The notes beneath the pieces are model-generated. The model was not told the origin of the DNA, did not search any database, and was given only the letters and a program-made list of their open reading frames with translations. Positions 8,429-17,395 of a DNA stretch of 64,000 nt are shown here, piece by piece. This stretch comes from [Mycobacterium] crassicus (lineage in GTDB: Bacteria > Actinomycetota > Actinomycetes > Mycobacteriales > Mycobacteriaceae). The DNA lies in NCBI RefSeq assembly GCF_020181615.1, contig NZ_CP084029.1:186001-250000 (forward strand), read 5' to 3'. Both the position numbers and the translations under genes were made by a program. Position 1 is the first letter of the stretch. Each line of letters begins with the position of its first letter.

Positions 8429-8457
8429 CGTCGTCCTCAACGAAGCGGGAGACCGAA

Positions 8458-10050
8458 TTGAGCCACGCAACAATCGATCCCGCCGAGCAGCCCTACCGCG
8501 CCCGACGGCAGAACTGGATCAACCAGCTCGACCGCCACGCCCTGATGCAGCCGGACGCGCCGGCGCTGCGCTTCCTCGGCCAGACCACGACGTGGGTCCA
8601 GCTGCGGGATCGGGTCGCCGCGCTGGCCGACGCGCTGAGCCGTCGGGGGATCGGCAGCGGCGACCGGGTCATGATCCTGATGCTCAACCGCACCGAGTTC
8701 GTCGAGGCGGTGCTGGCCGCGAACCGGCTGGGTGCGATCGCGGTCCCGGTGAACTTCCGGCTCACCCCGCCCGAGATCGCCTTCCTGGTCAGCGACTGCC
8801 AGGCCCGGGTGCTGATCACCGAAGCGGTGCTGGCGCCGGTGGCCACCGCAGTGCGAGGGCTGACCGATCTTCTGGAAGTCGTGGTGGTGGCGCATGAACC
8901 GGGCGGTTCAGCGGAGGAGGACCTGATCGCCTACGAGACGTTGATCAACGAGACCGGCGACCCGCACCCGGCGGTGGACATCCCCAACGAGTCACCGGCT
9001 CTGATCATGTACACCTCGGGAACCACCGGCCGGCCCAAAGGTGCGGTGCTCACCCACGTCAACCTGGTCGGCCAGCTGATGACCGCCCTCCACACCGCCG
9101 GGACCGGGGTCAACGACGTCGCCTTCATCGGAGTGCCGTTCTTCCACATCGCCGGTGTCGGCAACCTGCTGCCCGGCATGTGGCTCGGAATCCCGACGGT
9201 GATCAACCCGCTCGGCGCCTTCGATGCCGGCCAACTGCTCGACGTGCTGGCCGCCGAGAAGGTCACCGGCATCTTCCTGGTCCCGGCTCAGTGGCAGGCG
9301 GTCTGCGCCGAACAGCAGGCCAATCCGCGCGACATCCGGCTGCGGACCATGTCCTGGGGCGCCTCCCCGGCGTCGGACACCCTGCTGCGGCAGATGGCCC
9401 AGACCTTCCCCGACACCAAGATCCTGGCGGCGTTCGGGCAGACCGAGATGTCGCCGGTGACTTGCATATTGCTGGGCGAAGACGCCATCCGGAAACTCGG
9501 GTCGGTCGGCACCGTTATTCCGACCGTCACCGCCCGGGTCGTCGACGACAACATGAAGGATGTCCCCGTCGGACAGGTGGGCGAGATCGTCTACCGGGCG
9601 CCCACCCTGATGAGCGGCTACTGGAACAACCCGGAGGCCACCGCCGAGGCCTTCGCCGGCGGATGGTTCCACTCCGGAGATCTGGTGCGGATGGACGACG
9701 AGGGCTACGTCTGGGTAGTCGACCGTAAGAAGGACATGATCATCTCCGGCGGCGAGAACGTGTACTGCGCCGAGGTGGAGAACGTCCTGGCCGGCCATCC
9801 CGACATCGCCGAGGTCGCGGTCATCGGCCGGCCGCACGAGCAGTGGGGCGAAGTGCCGGTGGCGGTCGCAGCGCTCCACAAGGCGGGCCTGGCTCTGGCT
9901 GACCTCAACGACTTCCTCACCGAGCGGCTGGCGCGCTACAAACACCCCAAGGCATTGGAGATCGTGGATGCCCTGCCGCGCAATCCGGCGGGCAAGGTGC
10001 TCAAAACCGAGCTGCGGACGCGCTACAGCATCCTTCCGGATTCCGAGTAG
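8458..10050 (+). CDS. fadD5: Fatty-acyl-CoA ligase FadD5
   Basis: An ANL-superfamily ligase of 530 residues that activates fatty acids through an acyl-AMP intermediate to acyl-CoA. The AMP/P-loop motif is MYTSGTTGRPKG near 184-195, the A5 motif is FGQTEM near 327, GYWNNPEATAEAF and FHSGDL follow, and the hinge/C-terminal domain has DRKKDMIISGGENVYCAEVE and the catalytic Lys in NPAGKVLK. The start is a TTG at 8458, supported by GCGGGAGA about 6 bp upstream. It leads the mce1 operon as in M. tuberculosis, where FadD5 helps recycle mycolic or fatty acids imported by Mce1. Confidence 0.9.
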   Translation: MSHATIDPAEQPYRARRQNWINQLDRHALMQPDAPALRFLGQTTTWVQLRDRVAALADALSRRGIGSGDRVMILMLNRTEFVEAVLAANRLGAIAVPVNFRLTPPEIAFLVSDCQARVLITEAVLAPVATAVRGLTDLLEVVVVAHEPGGSAEEDLIAYETLINETGDPHPAVDIPNESPALIMYTSGTTGRPKGAVLTHVNLVGQLMTALHTAGTGVNDVAFIGVPFFHIAGVGNLLPGMWLGIPTVINPLGAFDAGQLLDVLAAEKVTGIFLVPAQWQAVCAEQQANPRDIRLRTMSWGASPASDTLLRQMAQTFPDTKILAAFGQTEMSPVTCILLGEDAIRKLGSVGTVIPTVTARVVDDNMKDVPVGQVGEIVYRAPTLMSGYWNNPEATAEAFAGGWFHSGDLVRMDDEGYVWVVDRKKDMIISGGENVYCAEVENVLAGHPDIAEVAVIGRPHEQWGEVPVAVAALHKAGLALADLNDFLTERLARYKHPKALEIVDALPRNPAGKVLKTELRTRYSILPDSE

Positions 10051-10252
10051 CTCACTGCGTCAAAAGCGTCACACCCCGACCGCGGTGTCGGTCGAGATGG
10101 CGCCACGTTACTGTCCGGTAGGAAACCCCGCACGATGGGTCGATTCGGCGCCCCTCTCACGGAGCCATCAGGTATGGTCCGATGGTCGCCGGCGGCACGT
10201 TGGGCCGCTAAGGTGACGCGGGTCTCGCTGAACTGGACAAGAGGAGGCCGCT

Positions 10253-10312
10253 GTGCGCCGCGATTTCCCGGTGCGTCGGTATGAGTGGCCTTCGAGGAGG
10301 GGAGTGTTGTGA
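10253..10312 (+). CDS. Putative 19-codon upstream ORF coupled to yrbE1A
   Basis: A GTG at 10253 is preceded at 5 bp by a near-consensus Shine-Dalgarno (GAGGAGG, 10241-10247). The frame encodes 19 residues (VRRDFPVRRYEWPSRRGVL), rich in Arg, and stops at TGA 10310-10312, overlapping the yrbE1A GTG (10309) as GTGA. The Shine-Dalgarno of yrbE1A (AGGAGGGG) lies inside it. This geometry is what translational coupling looks like. The peptide itself need not have a function. It is in a different frame from yrbE1A, so it is not an N-terminal extension. Confidence 0.4.
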   Translation: MRRDFPVRRYEWPSRRGVL

Positions 10313-11112
10313 CGGCTCCAGCGCGCCCCCGCGTGGCTGACTTCGCCCGCGATCGACTGCTGCCGCCGCTGGTGATGGTCGGCGGTTTCTTCCGGATGTG
10401 CGCCCTGACCGCCCGTGCGCTGTTCCAGCCGCCCTTCCAGTGGCGTGAGACGCTGCAGCAGGGGTGGTTCATCACCAGTGTGGCCATCATTCCGACCATC
10501 GCCGTCGCCATCCCGCTCACCGTGCTGCTGGTCTTCACGCTGAACATCTTGTTGGCGCAGTTCGGCGCCGCCGACGTGTCCGGCGCTGGTGCGGGCATCG
10601 CGGCCGTCACCCAGCTGGGGCCGTTGGTCACCGTGCTGGTGGTCGCCGGCGCCGGTTCGACCGCCATCTGCGCCGACCTGGGCGCCCGCACCATCCGCGA
10701 GGAGATCGATGCGATGGAGGTGCTGGGCATCGACCCGATCCATCGGCTGGTGGTGCCGCGGGTGATCGCCGCCACCGTGGTGGCATTGCTGCTCAACGCC
10801 CTGGTGATCGTGATCGGTCTGGCCGGCGGCTTCCTGTTCGGTGTCTACCTGCAGAACGTGTCCGGCGGCGCCTACCTGTCGACCCTGACATTGCTGACCG
10901 GCCTGCCCGAGGTGGTCATCTCGACGGTGAAGGCCAGCGTGTTCGGACTTATCGCAGGCTTAGTCGGTTGTTATCGAGGACTTACCGTTCGCGGCGGCTC
11001 CAAGGGGCTTGGAACCGCCGTCAACGAGACCGTGGTCCTGTGTGTTCTTGCGTTGTTCGCCGTGAACGTGGTGCTGACCACCATCGGCGTGAAGTTCGGA
11101 ACGGGGACCTGA
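10309..11112 (+). CDS. yrbE1A: Mce1 permease subunit YrbE1A
   Basis: A 267-residue MlaE-type permease with five or so membrane helices, the inner-membrane channel of the Mce1 lipid importer. The conserved cytoplasmic EExDA loop appears as EEIDAMEVLGIDP. The GTG at 10309 is chosen over GTG 10285 because AGGAGGGG sits 7-8 bp upstream and the length then matches M. tuberculosis YrbE1A. A 258-bp gap separates it from fadD5, more than elsewhere in the operon, so an internal promoter is possible. The ATPase MceG is not encoded in this window. Confidence 0.92.
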   Translation: MTAPARPRVADFARDRLLPPLVMVGGFFRMCALTARALFQPPFQWRETLQQGWFITSVAIIPTIAVAIPLTVLLVFTLNILLAQFGAADVSGAGAGIAAVTQLGPLVTVLVVAGAGSTAICADLGARTIREEIDAMEVLGIDPIHRLVVPRVIAATVVALLLNALVIVIGLAGGFLFGVYLQNVSGGAYLSTLTLLTGLPEVVISTVKASVFGLIAGLVGCYRGLTVRGGSKGLGTAVNETVVLCVLALFAVNVVLTTIGVKFGTGT

Positions 11113-11113
11113 C

Positions 11114-11983
11114 ATGTCGACATCGGCAGTGCTGCGGGGCCGTTTTCCCGGGCTGATCGCGAACTACCAGCGTTATGTCGGGGCGGCCGGCCGCTCGCTC
11201 GAACGGAGCGGTCAGCTCGGTTGGTTCTCCGTGATCGCCGTCCGGCAGATCCCGTGGGCGCTGCGCCGGTACCGCACCGAGACGCTGCGCCTGATCGCCG
11301 AATTGGGTATGGGCACCGGTGCGATGGCCGTGATCGGCGGCACCGTCGCCATCATGGGCTTCGTGATGCTGGCCGGTGGTTCGCTGATCGCGATCCAGGG
11401 CTTCACCTCACTGGGCAACATCGGCGTGGAGACCTACACCGGTTTCGCCGCGGCCTTGGTCAACGTCCGAGTCGTCGGCCCGGTCAACGCCGGCATCGCC
11501 TTGGCTGCGACCGTCGGAGCCGGCGCGACCGCCGAGCTCGGCGCGATGCGGATCAGCGAGGAGATCGACGCACTCGAGGTGATGGGGATCAACTCGATCT
11601 CCTACCTGGTGTCCACCCGCGTGGTGGCCGGTTTCACCGTGATCATCCCGCTGTACGCGCTGGCGCTGATCATGGCGTTCGCCTCGCCGCAGATCGTCAC
11701 GACATTGTTCTTCGGGCAGTCCTCGGGAACCTACGATCACTACTTCCGAACGTTCCTACGACCCGATGACGTGTTCTGGTCGTTCATGGAGACCATCTTG
11801 ATCGCGGTGGTGGTCATGGTCACGCACTGTTATTACGGCTTCAACGCCAGTGGCGGTCCGGTCGGCGTCGGCAGTGCGGTGGGCCAGTCGATGCGCCTGT
11901 CCCTGATCACGGTGCCCACCGTCGTCCTGCTCGCAGCGTTGGCGCTCTACGGCGTCAACCCCAACTTCAACTTGACGATGTGA
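11114..11983 (+). CDS. yrbE1B: Mce1 permease subunit YrbE1B
   Basis: A 289-residue partner of YrbE1A in the Mce1 permease. It is a hydrophobic MlaE-family protein with the EExDA-type loop EEIDALEVMGINS and the C-terminal CYYGFNASGGPVGVG stretch typical of YrbE-B proteins. The ATG is 1 bp after the yrbE1A stop, and its stop overlaps the mce1A start as GTGA, so stoichiometric co-translation is likely. YrbE A/B heterodimers are believed to form the transmembrane core beneath the Mce needle. Confidence 0.92.
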   Translation: MSTSAVLRGRFPGLIANYQRYVGAAGRSLERSGQLGWFSVIAVRQIPWALRRYRTETLRLIAELGMGTGAMAVIGGTVAIMGFVMLAGGSLIAIQGFTSLGNIGVETYTGFAAALVNVRVVGPVNAGIALAATVGAGATAELGAMRISEEIDALEVMGINSISYLVSTRVVAGFTVIIPLYALALIMAFASPQIVTTLFFGQSSGTYDHYFRTFLRPDDVFWSFMETILIAVVVMVTHCYYGFNASGGPVGVGSAVGQSMRLSLITVPTVVLLAALALYGVNPNFNLTM

Positions 11984-13203
11984 CGACCATGGCAACCGGG
12001 AAGCAGAACAAGATCCACAACCCGCCCTACCTACTGGCGGGCGTGATCACTTTCGCCGTCCTGGCGCTGATCGCCGGTCTGGTGTACGGCCAGTTCCGCG
12101 GGTCGTTCACCAAGACGACGGCGCTGACGATGGTGGCGCCGCGCGCCGGCCTGGTCATGGACCCGGGTGGTCCGGTGACCTATAACGGCGTGCAGATCGG
12201 GCGCGTGACCAACATTTCGCCGACGGAGTACAACGACCAGCCGGCGGCGAAGTTCACCCTCGACGTGAACCCCAAGTACATCAAGCTGATCCCGTCGAAC
12301 GTCGAGGCCGACATTCTGGCGACCACGCTGTTCGGCAACAAGTACGTGTCGCTGAAGGCACCGGAGCACCCCGCCAAAGAGCGCATCAGCTCCAAGCACA
12401 TCATCGCGACCTCGGTGACGACGGAACTCAACACGCTGTTCGAGACCGTCAACAACCTCTCCGAGCACATCGACCCGATCAAGCTGAACCTGACGTTGCA
12501 CGCGGCCGCGGAGGCGTTGACCGGCCTCGGCGACAAGCTGGGTGACTCGCTGGTCAAGGGCAACGCGATTCTTGACGACGTCAACGCGCGGATGCCTTCC
12601 TTCCGTCGCGACCTCAAGGGCTTCGCGAACCTGAGTGACGTCTACGCCGACGGGGCACCCGACCTGGTCGGGTTCTTGGAGACCTCGGGCGCCCCGGTCA
12701 AGACCATCACCGCTCAGCAGAAGGAACTCGACGCCGCATTGCTGGGCGCCGCCGGGGTGGGCAACCTCGGTGCCGACGTCACCAAGCGGTTCGGGCCGTA
12801 TTTCCGTAGCCAGTTCTCCGACCTGGTCCCGGTGTCGGCCCTGCTGGACGAGTACAGCCCGGAGCTGTTCTGCGCCATCCGCAACCTCGCCGAGGGAGCG
12901 CCCAAGGTGTACGAATTCCTCGGTGGCGGCGACGGTTACGCGCTCGACACCGTCAGTGAGCTGGTGAGCCCGGCCAACCCGTACCTCTACCCCGATAACC
13001 TGCCGCGTTACAACGCTCGCGGCGGCCCCGGCGGTGCGCCGGGCTGCTGGCAGGAGATCACCCACGACTTCTGGCCGGCGCCTTACCTGGTGGCCGACAC
13101 AGGAGTCAGTCAAGCGCCCTACAACCACTTTGAAGTCGGATCGCCCTGGGCCGTCGATTACGTCTGGGGTCGCCAAGTCGGGGATAACACGATCAACCCA
13201 TGA
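11980..13203 (+). CDS. mce1A: Mce1A substrate-binding/needle subunit
   Basis: A 407-residue MCE-family protein: short cytoplasmic N-terminus, one membrane helix (residues about 18-38), an MCE/MlaD domain (about 42-125) with GGPVTYNGVQIGRV, then a long helical region that in Mce complexes forms part of the periplasmic tunnel. It starts at a GTG overlapping the yrbE1B stop; an ATG three codons later (11989) is the alternative. It is shorter than M. tuberculosis Mce1A (454 residues), mainly at the C-terminus. In pathogenic mycobacteria Mce1A has been linked to cell entry, but its core role is fatty/mycolic acid import. Confidence 0.9.
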   Translation: MTTMATGKQNKIHNPPYLLAGVITFAVLALIAGLVYGQFRGSFTKTTALTMVAPRAGLVMDPGGPVTYNGVQIGRVTNISPTEYNDQPAAKFTLDVNPKYIKLIPSNVEADILATTLFGNKYVSLKAPEHPAKERISSKHIIATSVTTELNTLFETVNNLSEHIDPIKLNLTLHAAAEALTGLGDKLGDSLVKGNAILDDVNARMPSFRRDLKGFANLSDVYADGAPDLVGFLETSGAPVKTITAQQKELDAALLGAAGVGNLGADVTKRFGPYFRSQFSDLVPVSALLDEYSPELFCAIRNLAEGAPKVYEFLGGGDGYALDTVSELVSPANPYLYPDNLPRYNARGGPGGAPGCWQEITHDFWPAPYLVADTGVSQAPYNHFEVGSPWAVDYVWGRQVGDNTINP

Positions 13204-14228
13204 ACATCACCAGAACCGCAATCAAACTCGGCGTCGTCGGATCGGTGCTGCTGCTCTTCACGATCGGCCTCGTCGTGGTGTTCGGCCAGATCCGGTTCGA
13301 CCGGACCGCGCACTACTCCGCGGAATTCACCAATGCCAGCGGACTGCGGCAGGGCCAGTTCGTCCGCGCCTCCGGCGTCGAAATCGGCAAGGTCAAGAGG
13401 GTGCACCTCGTCGACGGCGGCCGTCGTGCAGTGGTGGACTTCAACGTCGACCAGTCACTGCCGCTGTTCAAGTCGACCACCGCGCAGATCCGGTACTCCG
13501 ACCTCATCGGCAACCGCTACCTGGAACTCAAGCGCGGCGAGGGCGAAGGTGCCGACCAGCGCCTGCCTTCGGGCGGCTTCATCCCTGCCTCCCGCACCCA
13601 GCCGGCGCTGGACCTGGACGCGCTGATCGGCGGATTCAAGCCGGTGTTCCGGGCACTGGACCCGGACAAGATCAACACCATCGCGTCGACCATCGTCACG
13701 GTCTTCCAGGGCCAGGGCGGCACCATCAACGACATCCTGCAGCAGACCGCGCAGTTGACCTCGCACATCGCCGAGCGTGACGCGGCGATCGGCGAGGTGG
13801 TCAAGAACCTGAACGTGGTGCTGGACACCGCCGTTCGGCACCGCCAGACGTTCGATGAGACCATCGACAACTTCGACAAACTGGTCAAGGGGCTGAACAA
13901 CAACAACACCGCGCTCGCCAACGGCACCGCCGAATTCGGCAATGCCGCCGGCAATCTGGCGGATCTGCTGGCCGACAACCGAACCCAGCTGCACAGCCTC
14001 TTCCCGGAGGCCGGCCCGGAGCCGCCGGACCGGCTCAACGATGTCGACGAGCTGCTGCAGAAGATTCCGCGGGCGCTGAAGCTCATCGGGCGCACCGGCG
14101 TCTACGGTGACTTCTTCAACTTCTACATCTGTGACGCCACCATCAAGCTCCCCGGCCTGCAGCCCGGTGGACCGGTACGCAACGTCCGGCTGTGGCAGCA
14201 ACCGACCGGAAGGTGCACGCCGCAGTGA
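13200..14228 (+). CDS. mce1B: Mce1B
   Basis: A 342-residue MCE-family subunit: N-terminal membrane helix (about residues 9-28), MCE domain with GLRQGQFVRASGVEIGKV, then a helical domain and a Cys-containing C-terminus (FYICDATIKLPG; GRCTPQ). The ATG overlaps the mce1A stop (ATGA) and its TGA overlaps the mce1C GTG. It is expected to be one of six different subunits forming the heterohexameric Mce1 tunnel that carries lipid from the outer envelope to YrbE1A/B. Confidence 0.9.
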   Translation: MNITRTAIKLGVVGSVLLLFTIGLVVVFGQIRFDRTAHYSAEFTNASGLRQGQFVRASGVEIGKVKRVHLVDGGRRAVVDFNVDQSLPLFKSTTAQIRYSDLIGNRYLELKRGEGEGADQRLPSGGFIPASRTQPALDLDALIGGFKPVFRALDPDKINTIASTIVTVFQGQGGTINDILQQTAQLTSHIAERDAAIGEVVKNLNVVLDTAVRHRQTFDETIDNFDKLVKGLNNNNTALANGTAEFGNAAGNLADLLADNRTQLHSLFPEAGPEPPDRLNDVDELLQKIPRALKLIGRTGVYGDFFNFYICDATIKLPGLQPGGPVRNVRLWQQPTGRCTPQ

Positions 14229-15823
14229 GGACCCTGGAACCGCCCAACCGGGCACGGATCGGAATCATCGGCGTCGTCTCGGTGGCGCTGGTAACCCTGG
14301 TGGGGCAGACCTTCACCTCGGTGCCGGTGCTGTTCGCCGAGCCGAGTTACTTCGGGCAGCTCGCCGACACCGGCGGCCTGAGCGCCGGGGACAAGGTGCG
14401 CATCTCGGGCGTCGACGTCGGCAAGGTGCAAGACCTGTCGATCGAGGGCGACCACGTGCTGGTGAAGTTCTCGGTCGGCGCCAACCCGATCGGTACCGAC
14501 AGCCGGATCGGTGTCAAGACCGACACCATCCTGGGCCGGAAGGTTCTGGCGATCGAACCCAAGGGTGAGCGCCGGGTTCCGCCGCAGGGCGTGCTGCCGC
14601 TGGGGCAGAGCACCACGCCCTACCAGCTCTACGATGCCGTGTTCGACGCCACCAAGGCGGCGTCCGGGTGGGACATCGACTCGGTCAAGCAGTCGCTGAA
14701 GGTGCTCTCGGAGACCGTCGACGAGACGTATCCCAACCTGAGCGCCGCGCTCGACGGTGTCGCGAAGTTCTCCGACACCGTCGGCAAGCGCGACGAGGAG
14801 ATCACCCACCTGTTGGCGCAGACCAACCAGGTCGCCACCGTGCTGGGCAACCGCAGCGGCCAGGTCGACGCGTTGCTGCGCAACACCCAGACGCTGCTGG
14901 CCGCGTTCAACCAGCGCAGTCAGGCGATCTCGGCACTTTTGGGCAACATCGCCTACTTCGGCGAGCAGGTTCAGGGCCTGGTGCGGGACAACCCGACTCT
15001 GGACCTGCACCATGTGTTCGAAGAGGCCGACAGCATCACCGGCATGCTGATGCGGCGCAAAGAAGAACTGCGCGAGATGTTCACGATCCTGGGTCGGTAC
15101 CTGACCATCGTCAACGACGCCGTCGCGTCCGGACCGTACTTCAAGGTCTCGACGCTGAACCTGATCCCGTTCTGGATCCTGCAGCCATGGGTCGACTCGG
15201 CGTTCAAGAAGCGCGGCATCTCGCCGGAGGAGTTCTGGCGTAACGCCGGCCTGCCGGAGTTCCGTTACCCCGACCCCAACGGGACCCGGTTCGCCAACGG
15301 TGCTCCGCCGCCGGCTCCGCAGGTGCTCGAGGGCACCCCCGAGCACCCCGGACCGGCGGTCGCACCGGGCTCACCGTGCTCCTACGCACCGGCCGCCGGG
15401 CTGTTCCCGACACCGGGCAACCCGCTGCCGTGCGCGAACCTGGACCCGAACTCGGGGCCGTTCGGCCCGAGCGGTCCGTACCCGGGTCCGGTGGACGTGC
15501 TGGTCTCACCGCCGAACCCCGAGGGCATCGGATCGACGCCGGGCATTCCGATCGCCGGCCGGCCCGGCGAAGCCCCGCCGGTGGTTCCCGGCACCCCGGT
15601 GCCGTTGCCCGAGGCGAACCCCGGGGCGCGTTCCGAGCCGATCGGCCCGGTCGCCGGCCCAAGTCCCGCCAACCCCGGCGCGGCTCCGCCACCGCCGGCG
15701 ATGGCACCCGGCCCGCCGGCCCCACCCGGACCCGGCAATCAGCTACCGGCACCGTTCATCGCGCCCGGTGGCGGCGGAAACAGTCAGCCCGGTGGTGGCG
15801 GTGGATCGCTGGAGGGGAGGTAG
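14225..15823 (+). CDS. mce1C: Mce1C with a long proline-rich tail
   Basis: A 532-residue MCE subunit: membrane helix (about 12-32), MCE domain with GLSAGDKVRISGVDVGKV, helical domain to about residue 345, then about 175 residues rich in Pro, Gly and Ala, ending in Gly repeats. The GTG at 14225 overlaps the mce1B stop (GTGA); an in-frame start 11 codons upstream lies inside mce1B and is less likely. The low-complexity tail is common in Mce C/D subunits and may project towards the peptidoglycan or outer membrane. Confidence 0.9.
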   Translation: MRTLEPPNRARIGIIGVVSVALVTLVGQTFTSVPVLFAEPSYFGQLADTGGLSAGDKVRISGVDVGKVQDLSIEGDHVLVKFSVGANPIGTDSRIGVKTDTILGRKVLAIEPKGERRVPPQGVLPLGQSTTPYQLYDAVFDATKAASGWDIDSVKQSLKVLSETVDETYPNLSAALDGVAKFSDTVGKRDEEITHLLAQTNQVATVLGNRSGQVDALLRNTQTLLAAFNQRSQAISALLGNIAYFGEQVQGLVRDNPTLDLHHVFEEADSITGMLMRRKEELREMFTILGRYLTIVNDAVASGPYFKVSTLNLIPFWILQPWVDSAFKKRGISPEEFWRNAGLPEFRYPDPNGTRFANGAPPPAPQVLEGTPEHPGPAVAPGSPCSYAPAAGLFPTPGNPLPCANLDPNSGPFGPSGPYPGPVDVLVSPPNPEGIGSTPGIPIAGRPGEAPPVVPGTPVPLPEANPGARSEPIGPVAGPSPANPGAAPPPPAMAPGPPAPPGPGNQLPAPFIAPGGGGNSQPGGGGGSLEGR

Positions 15824-15829
15824 TCGGCC

Positions 15830-17395
15830 ATGAGTACCGTCTTTGATTTTCGCAACCTGCGACTGCCGGAGCGGTCGCGGACGACGGTCGTCGTCGGATC
15901 GCTGTTGCTGGTGCTTGCGCTGGTGGCCGCCTTCGGGGGAGTGCAGCTCGTCCGCAAGCTCAACAGCACCTCGGTCGTCGCGTACTTCCCGCAGACCGAC
16001 GCGCTCTACCCCGGTGACGCGGTGCAGATCATGGGTGTCCGGGTCGGCGCGATCGACAAGATCGAGCCGTCCGGCGACAAGATGAAGGTCACGCTGCACT
16101 TCAACAACAAGTACAAGGTGCCCGCCGACGCCAAGGCGATCATCTTGAACCCCACCCTGGTGGCGTCGCGGACCATCCAGTTGGAGCCGCCGTACCGGGG
16201 CGGCCCGGTGTTGGCCAACAAGGCCGTCATCCCCGAGGAGCGCACCGAGGTCCCGGTCGAGTGGGACACGTTGCGCAACGATGTCACCAACATCATCGAG
16301 AAGCTGGGCCCGACGCGCGCGCAGCCGAAGGGGCCGATCGGTGACGCGATCGAATCGTTCGCCGACGGCTTGGCCGGCAAGGGCCAGGAGATCAACACCG
16401 CGTTCAACAACCTGTCGGAGGCGCTGACCGCGCTGAACAAGGGCCGCGGCGACTTCTTCGCCGTGGTGCGCAGCCTGAAGCTGTTCGTGACGGCGCTCGA
16501 CCACAACGACCAGCAGTTCGTCGCGGTGAACCGAGACCTGGCCAAGTTCACCAACAACCTGAACAGCACCGACCAGTCATTGGCCAAGGCCACCGACCAG
16601 TTCTACGCCACCATGACGATCGTGAAGGCGTTCCTGACGCAGAACGCGGCTTCGCTGGTCAGCACCATCAGTAACACGGAGCAGGCGACCACCGCGCTCA
16701 CCCAGCCGGAGGCGCTGGAGGGATTCGAAACCGCGCTGCACGTGCTGCCGAACGTGCTGGCCGCCGTGGGCGAGATCTACCACCCGGCGCAGGGTGCGGT
16801 CACCGGTTTCCCGGTGCTGGTGAACTTCGCCAACCCCATGGAGTTCATCTGCAGCGCCATTCAGGCCGGCAGCCGGCTGGGCTACCAGGACTCCGCGGAA
16901 CTGTGCGCGGAGTACCTGGCGCCGGTGGCCGACGCGATCAAGTTCAACTACCTGCCGTTCGGTATCAATATCTGGACCAGCGCGTACACCACGCCGAAGC
17001 AGATCGCCTACTCCGAGCCGCGCCTGCAGCCGCCCCCGGGGTACAAGGACACCACCGTTCCGGGCATCTGGGTGCCGGACACCCCGCTGTCGCACAAGAA
17101 CTCGCAGCCAGGCTGGATCACCGCGCCGGGGATGCAGGGTGTGGAGCCGGGCCACGACACCGCACGACTGCTCACCCCGGAGTCGCTCGCGCAGTTGATG
17201 GGCGGCCCCGACCCGGCGCCGGTGGATTCGCAGTACCAGACACCCCCTGGTCCGCCGAACGCCTACGACGAAGCCCCCGGCCCGTTGCCGTTCGTCGGCC
17301 AGCGGCCCGGGGTGGGCCCGATCGCACCGCCCCCGCCGGGTCCTAACGTGATCCCCGGCCCGGTGGCACCGCTTCCCCCGCGAGGTCAAGGCTGA
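15830..17395 (+). CDS. mce1D: Mce1D with proline-rich tail
   Basis: A 521-residue MCE subunit: membrane helix (about residues 19-40), MCE domain with ALYPGDAVQIMGVRVGAI, helical domain, and a Pro-rich C-terminal tail of about 60 residues. The ATG has the Shine-Dalgarno GGAGGGGAGG at 15811-15820. It begins 6 bp after the mce1C stop and shares one base with the mce1E start (TGATG). It should be a structural subunit of the Mce1 lipid-conducting tunnel. Confidence 0.9.
   Translation: MSTVFDFRNLRLPERSRTTVVVGSLLLVLALVAAFGGVQLVRKLNSTSVVAYFPQTDALYPGDAVQIMGVRVGAIDKIEPSGDKMKVTLHFNNKYKVPADAKAIILNPTLVASRTIQLEPPYRGGPVLANKAVIPEERTEVPVEWDTLRNDVTNIIEKLGPTRAQPKGPIGDAIESFADGLAGKGQEINTAFNNLSEALTALNKGRGDFFAVVRSLKLFVTALDHNDQQFVAVNRDLAKFTNNLNSTDQSLAKATDQFYATMTIVKAFLTQNAASLVSTISNTEQATTALTQPEALEGFETALHVLPNVLAAVGEIYHPAQGAVTGFPVLVNFANPMEFICSAIQAGSRLGYQDSAELCAEYLAPVADAIKFNYLPFGINIWTSAYTTPKQIAYSEPRLQPPPGYKDTTVPGIWVPDTPLSHKNSQPGWITAPGMQGVEPGHDTARLLTPESLAQLMGGPDPAPVDSQYQTPPGPPNAYDEAPGPLPFVGQRPGVGPIAPPPPGPNVIPGPVAPLPPRGQG

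Noticed and set aside
10077..10094. CGACCG-CGGTGT-CGGTCG hairpin after fadD5 as a terminator
   Set aside because: The stem is only 6 bp, has no T tract, and lies within an operon thought to be co-transcribed; chance is likely at this GC content.
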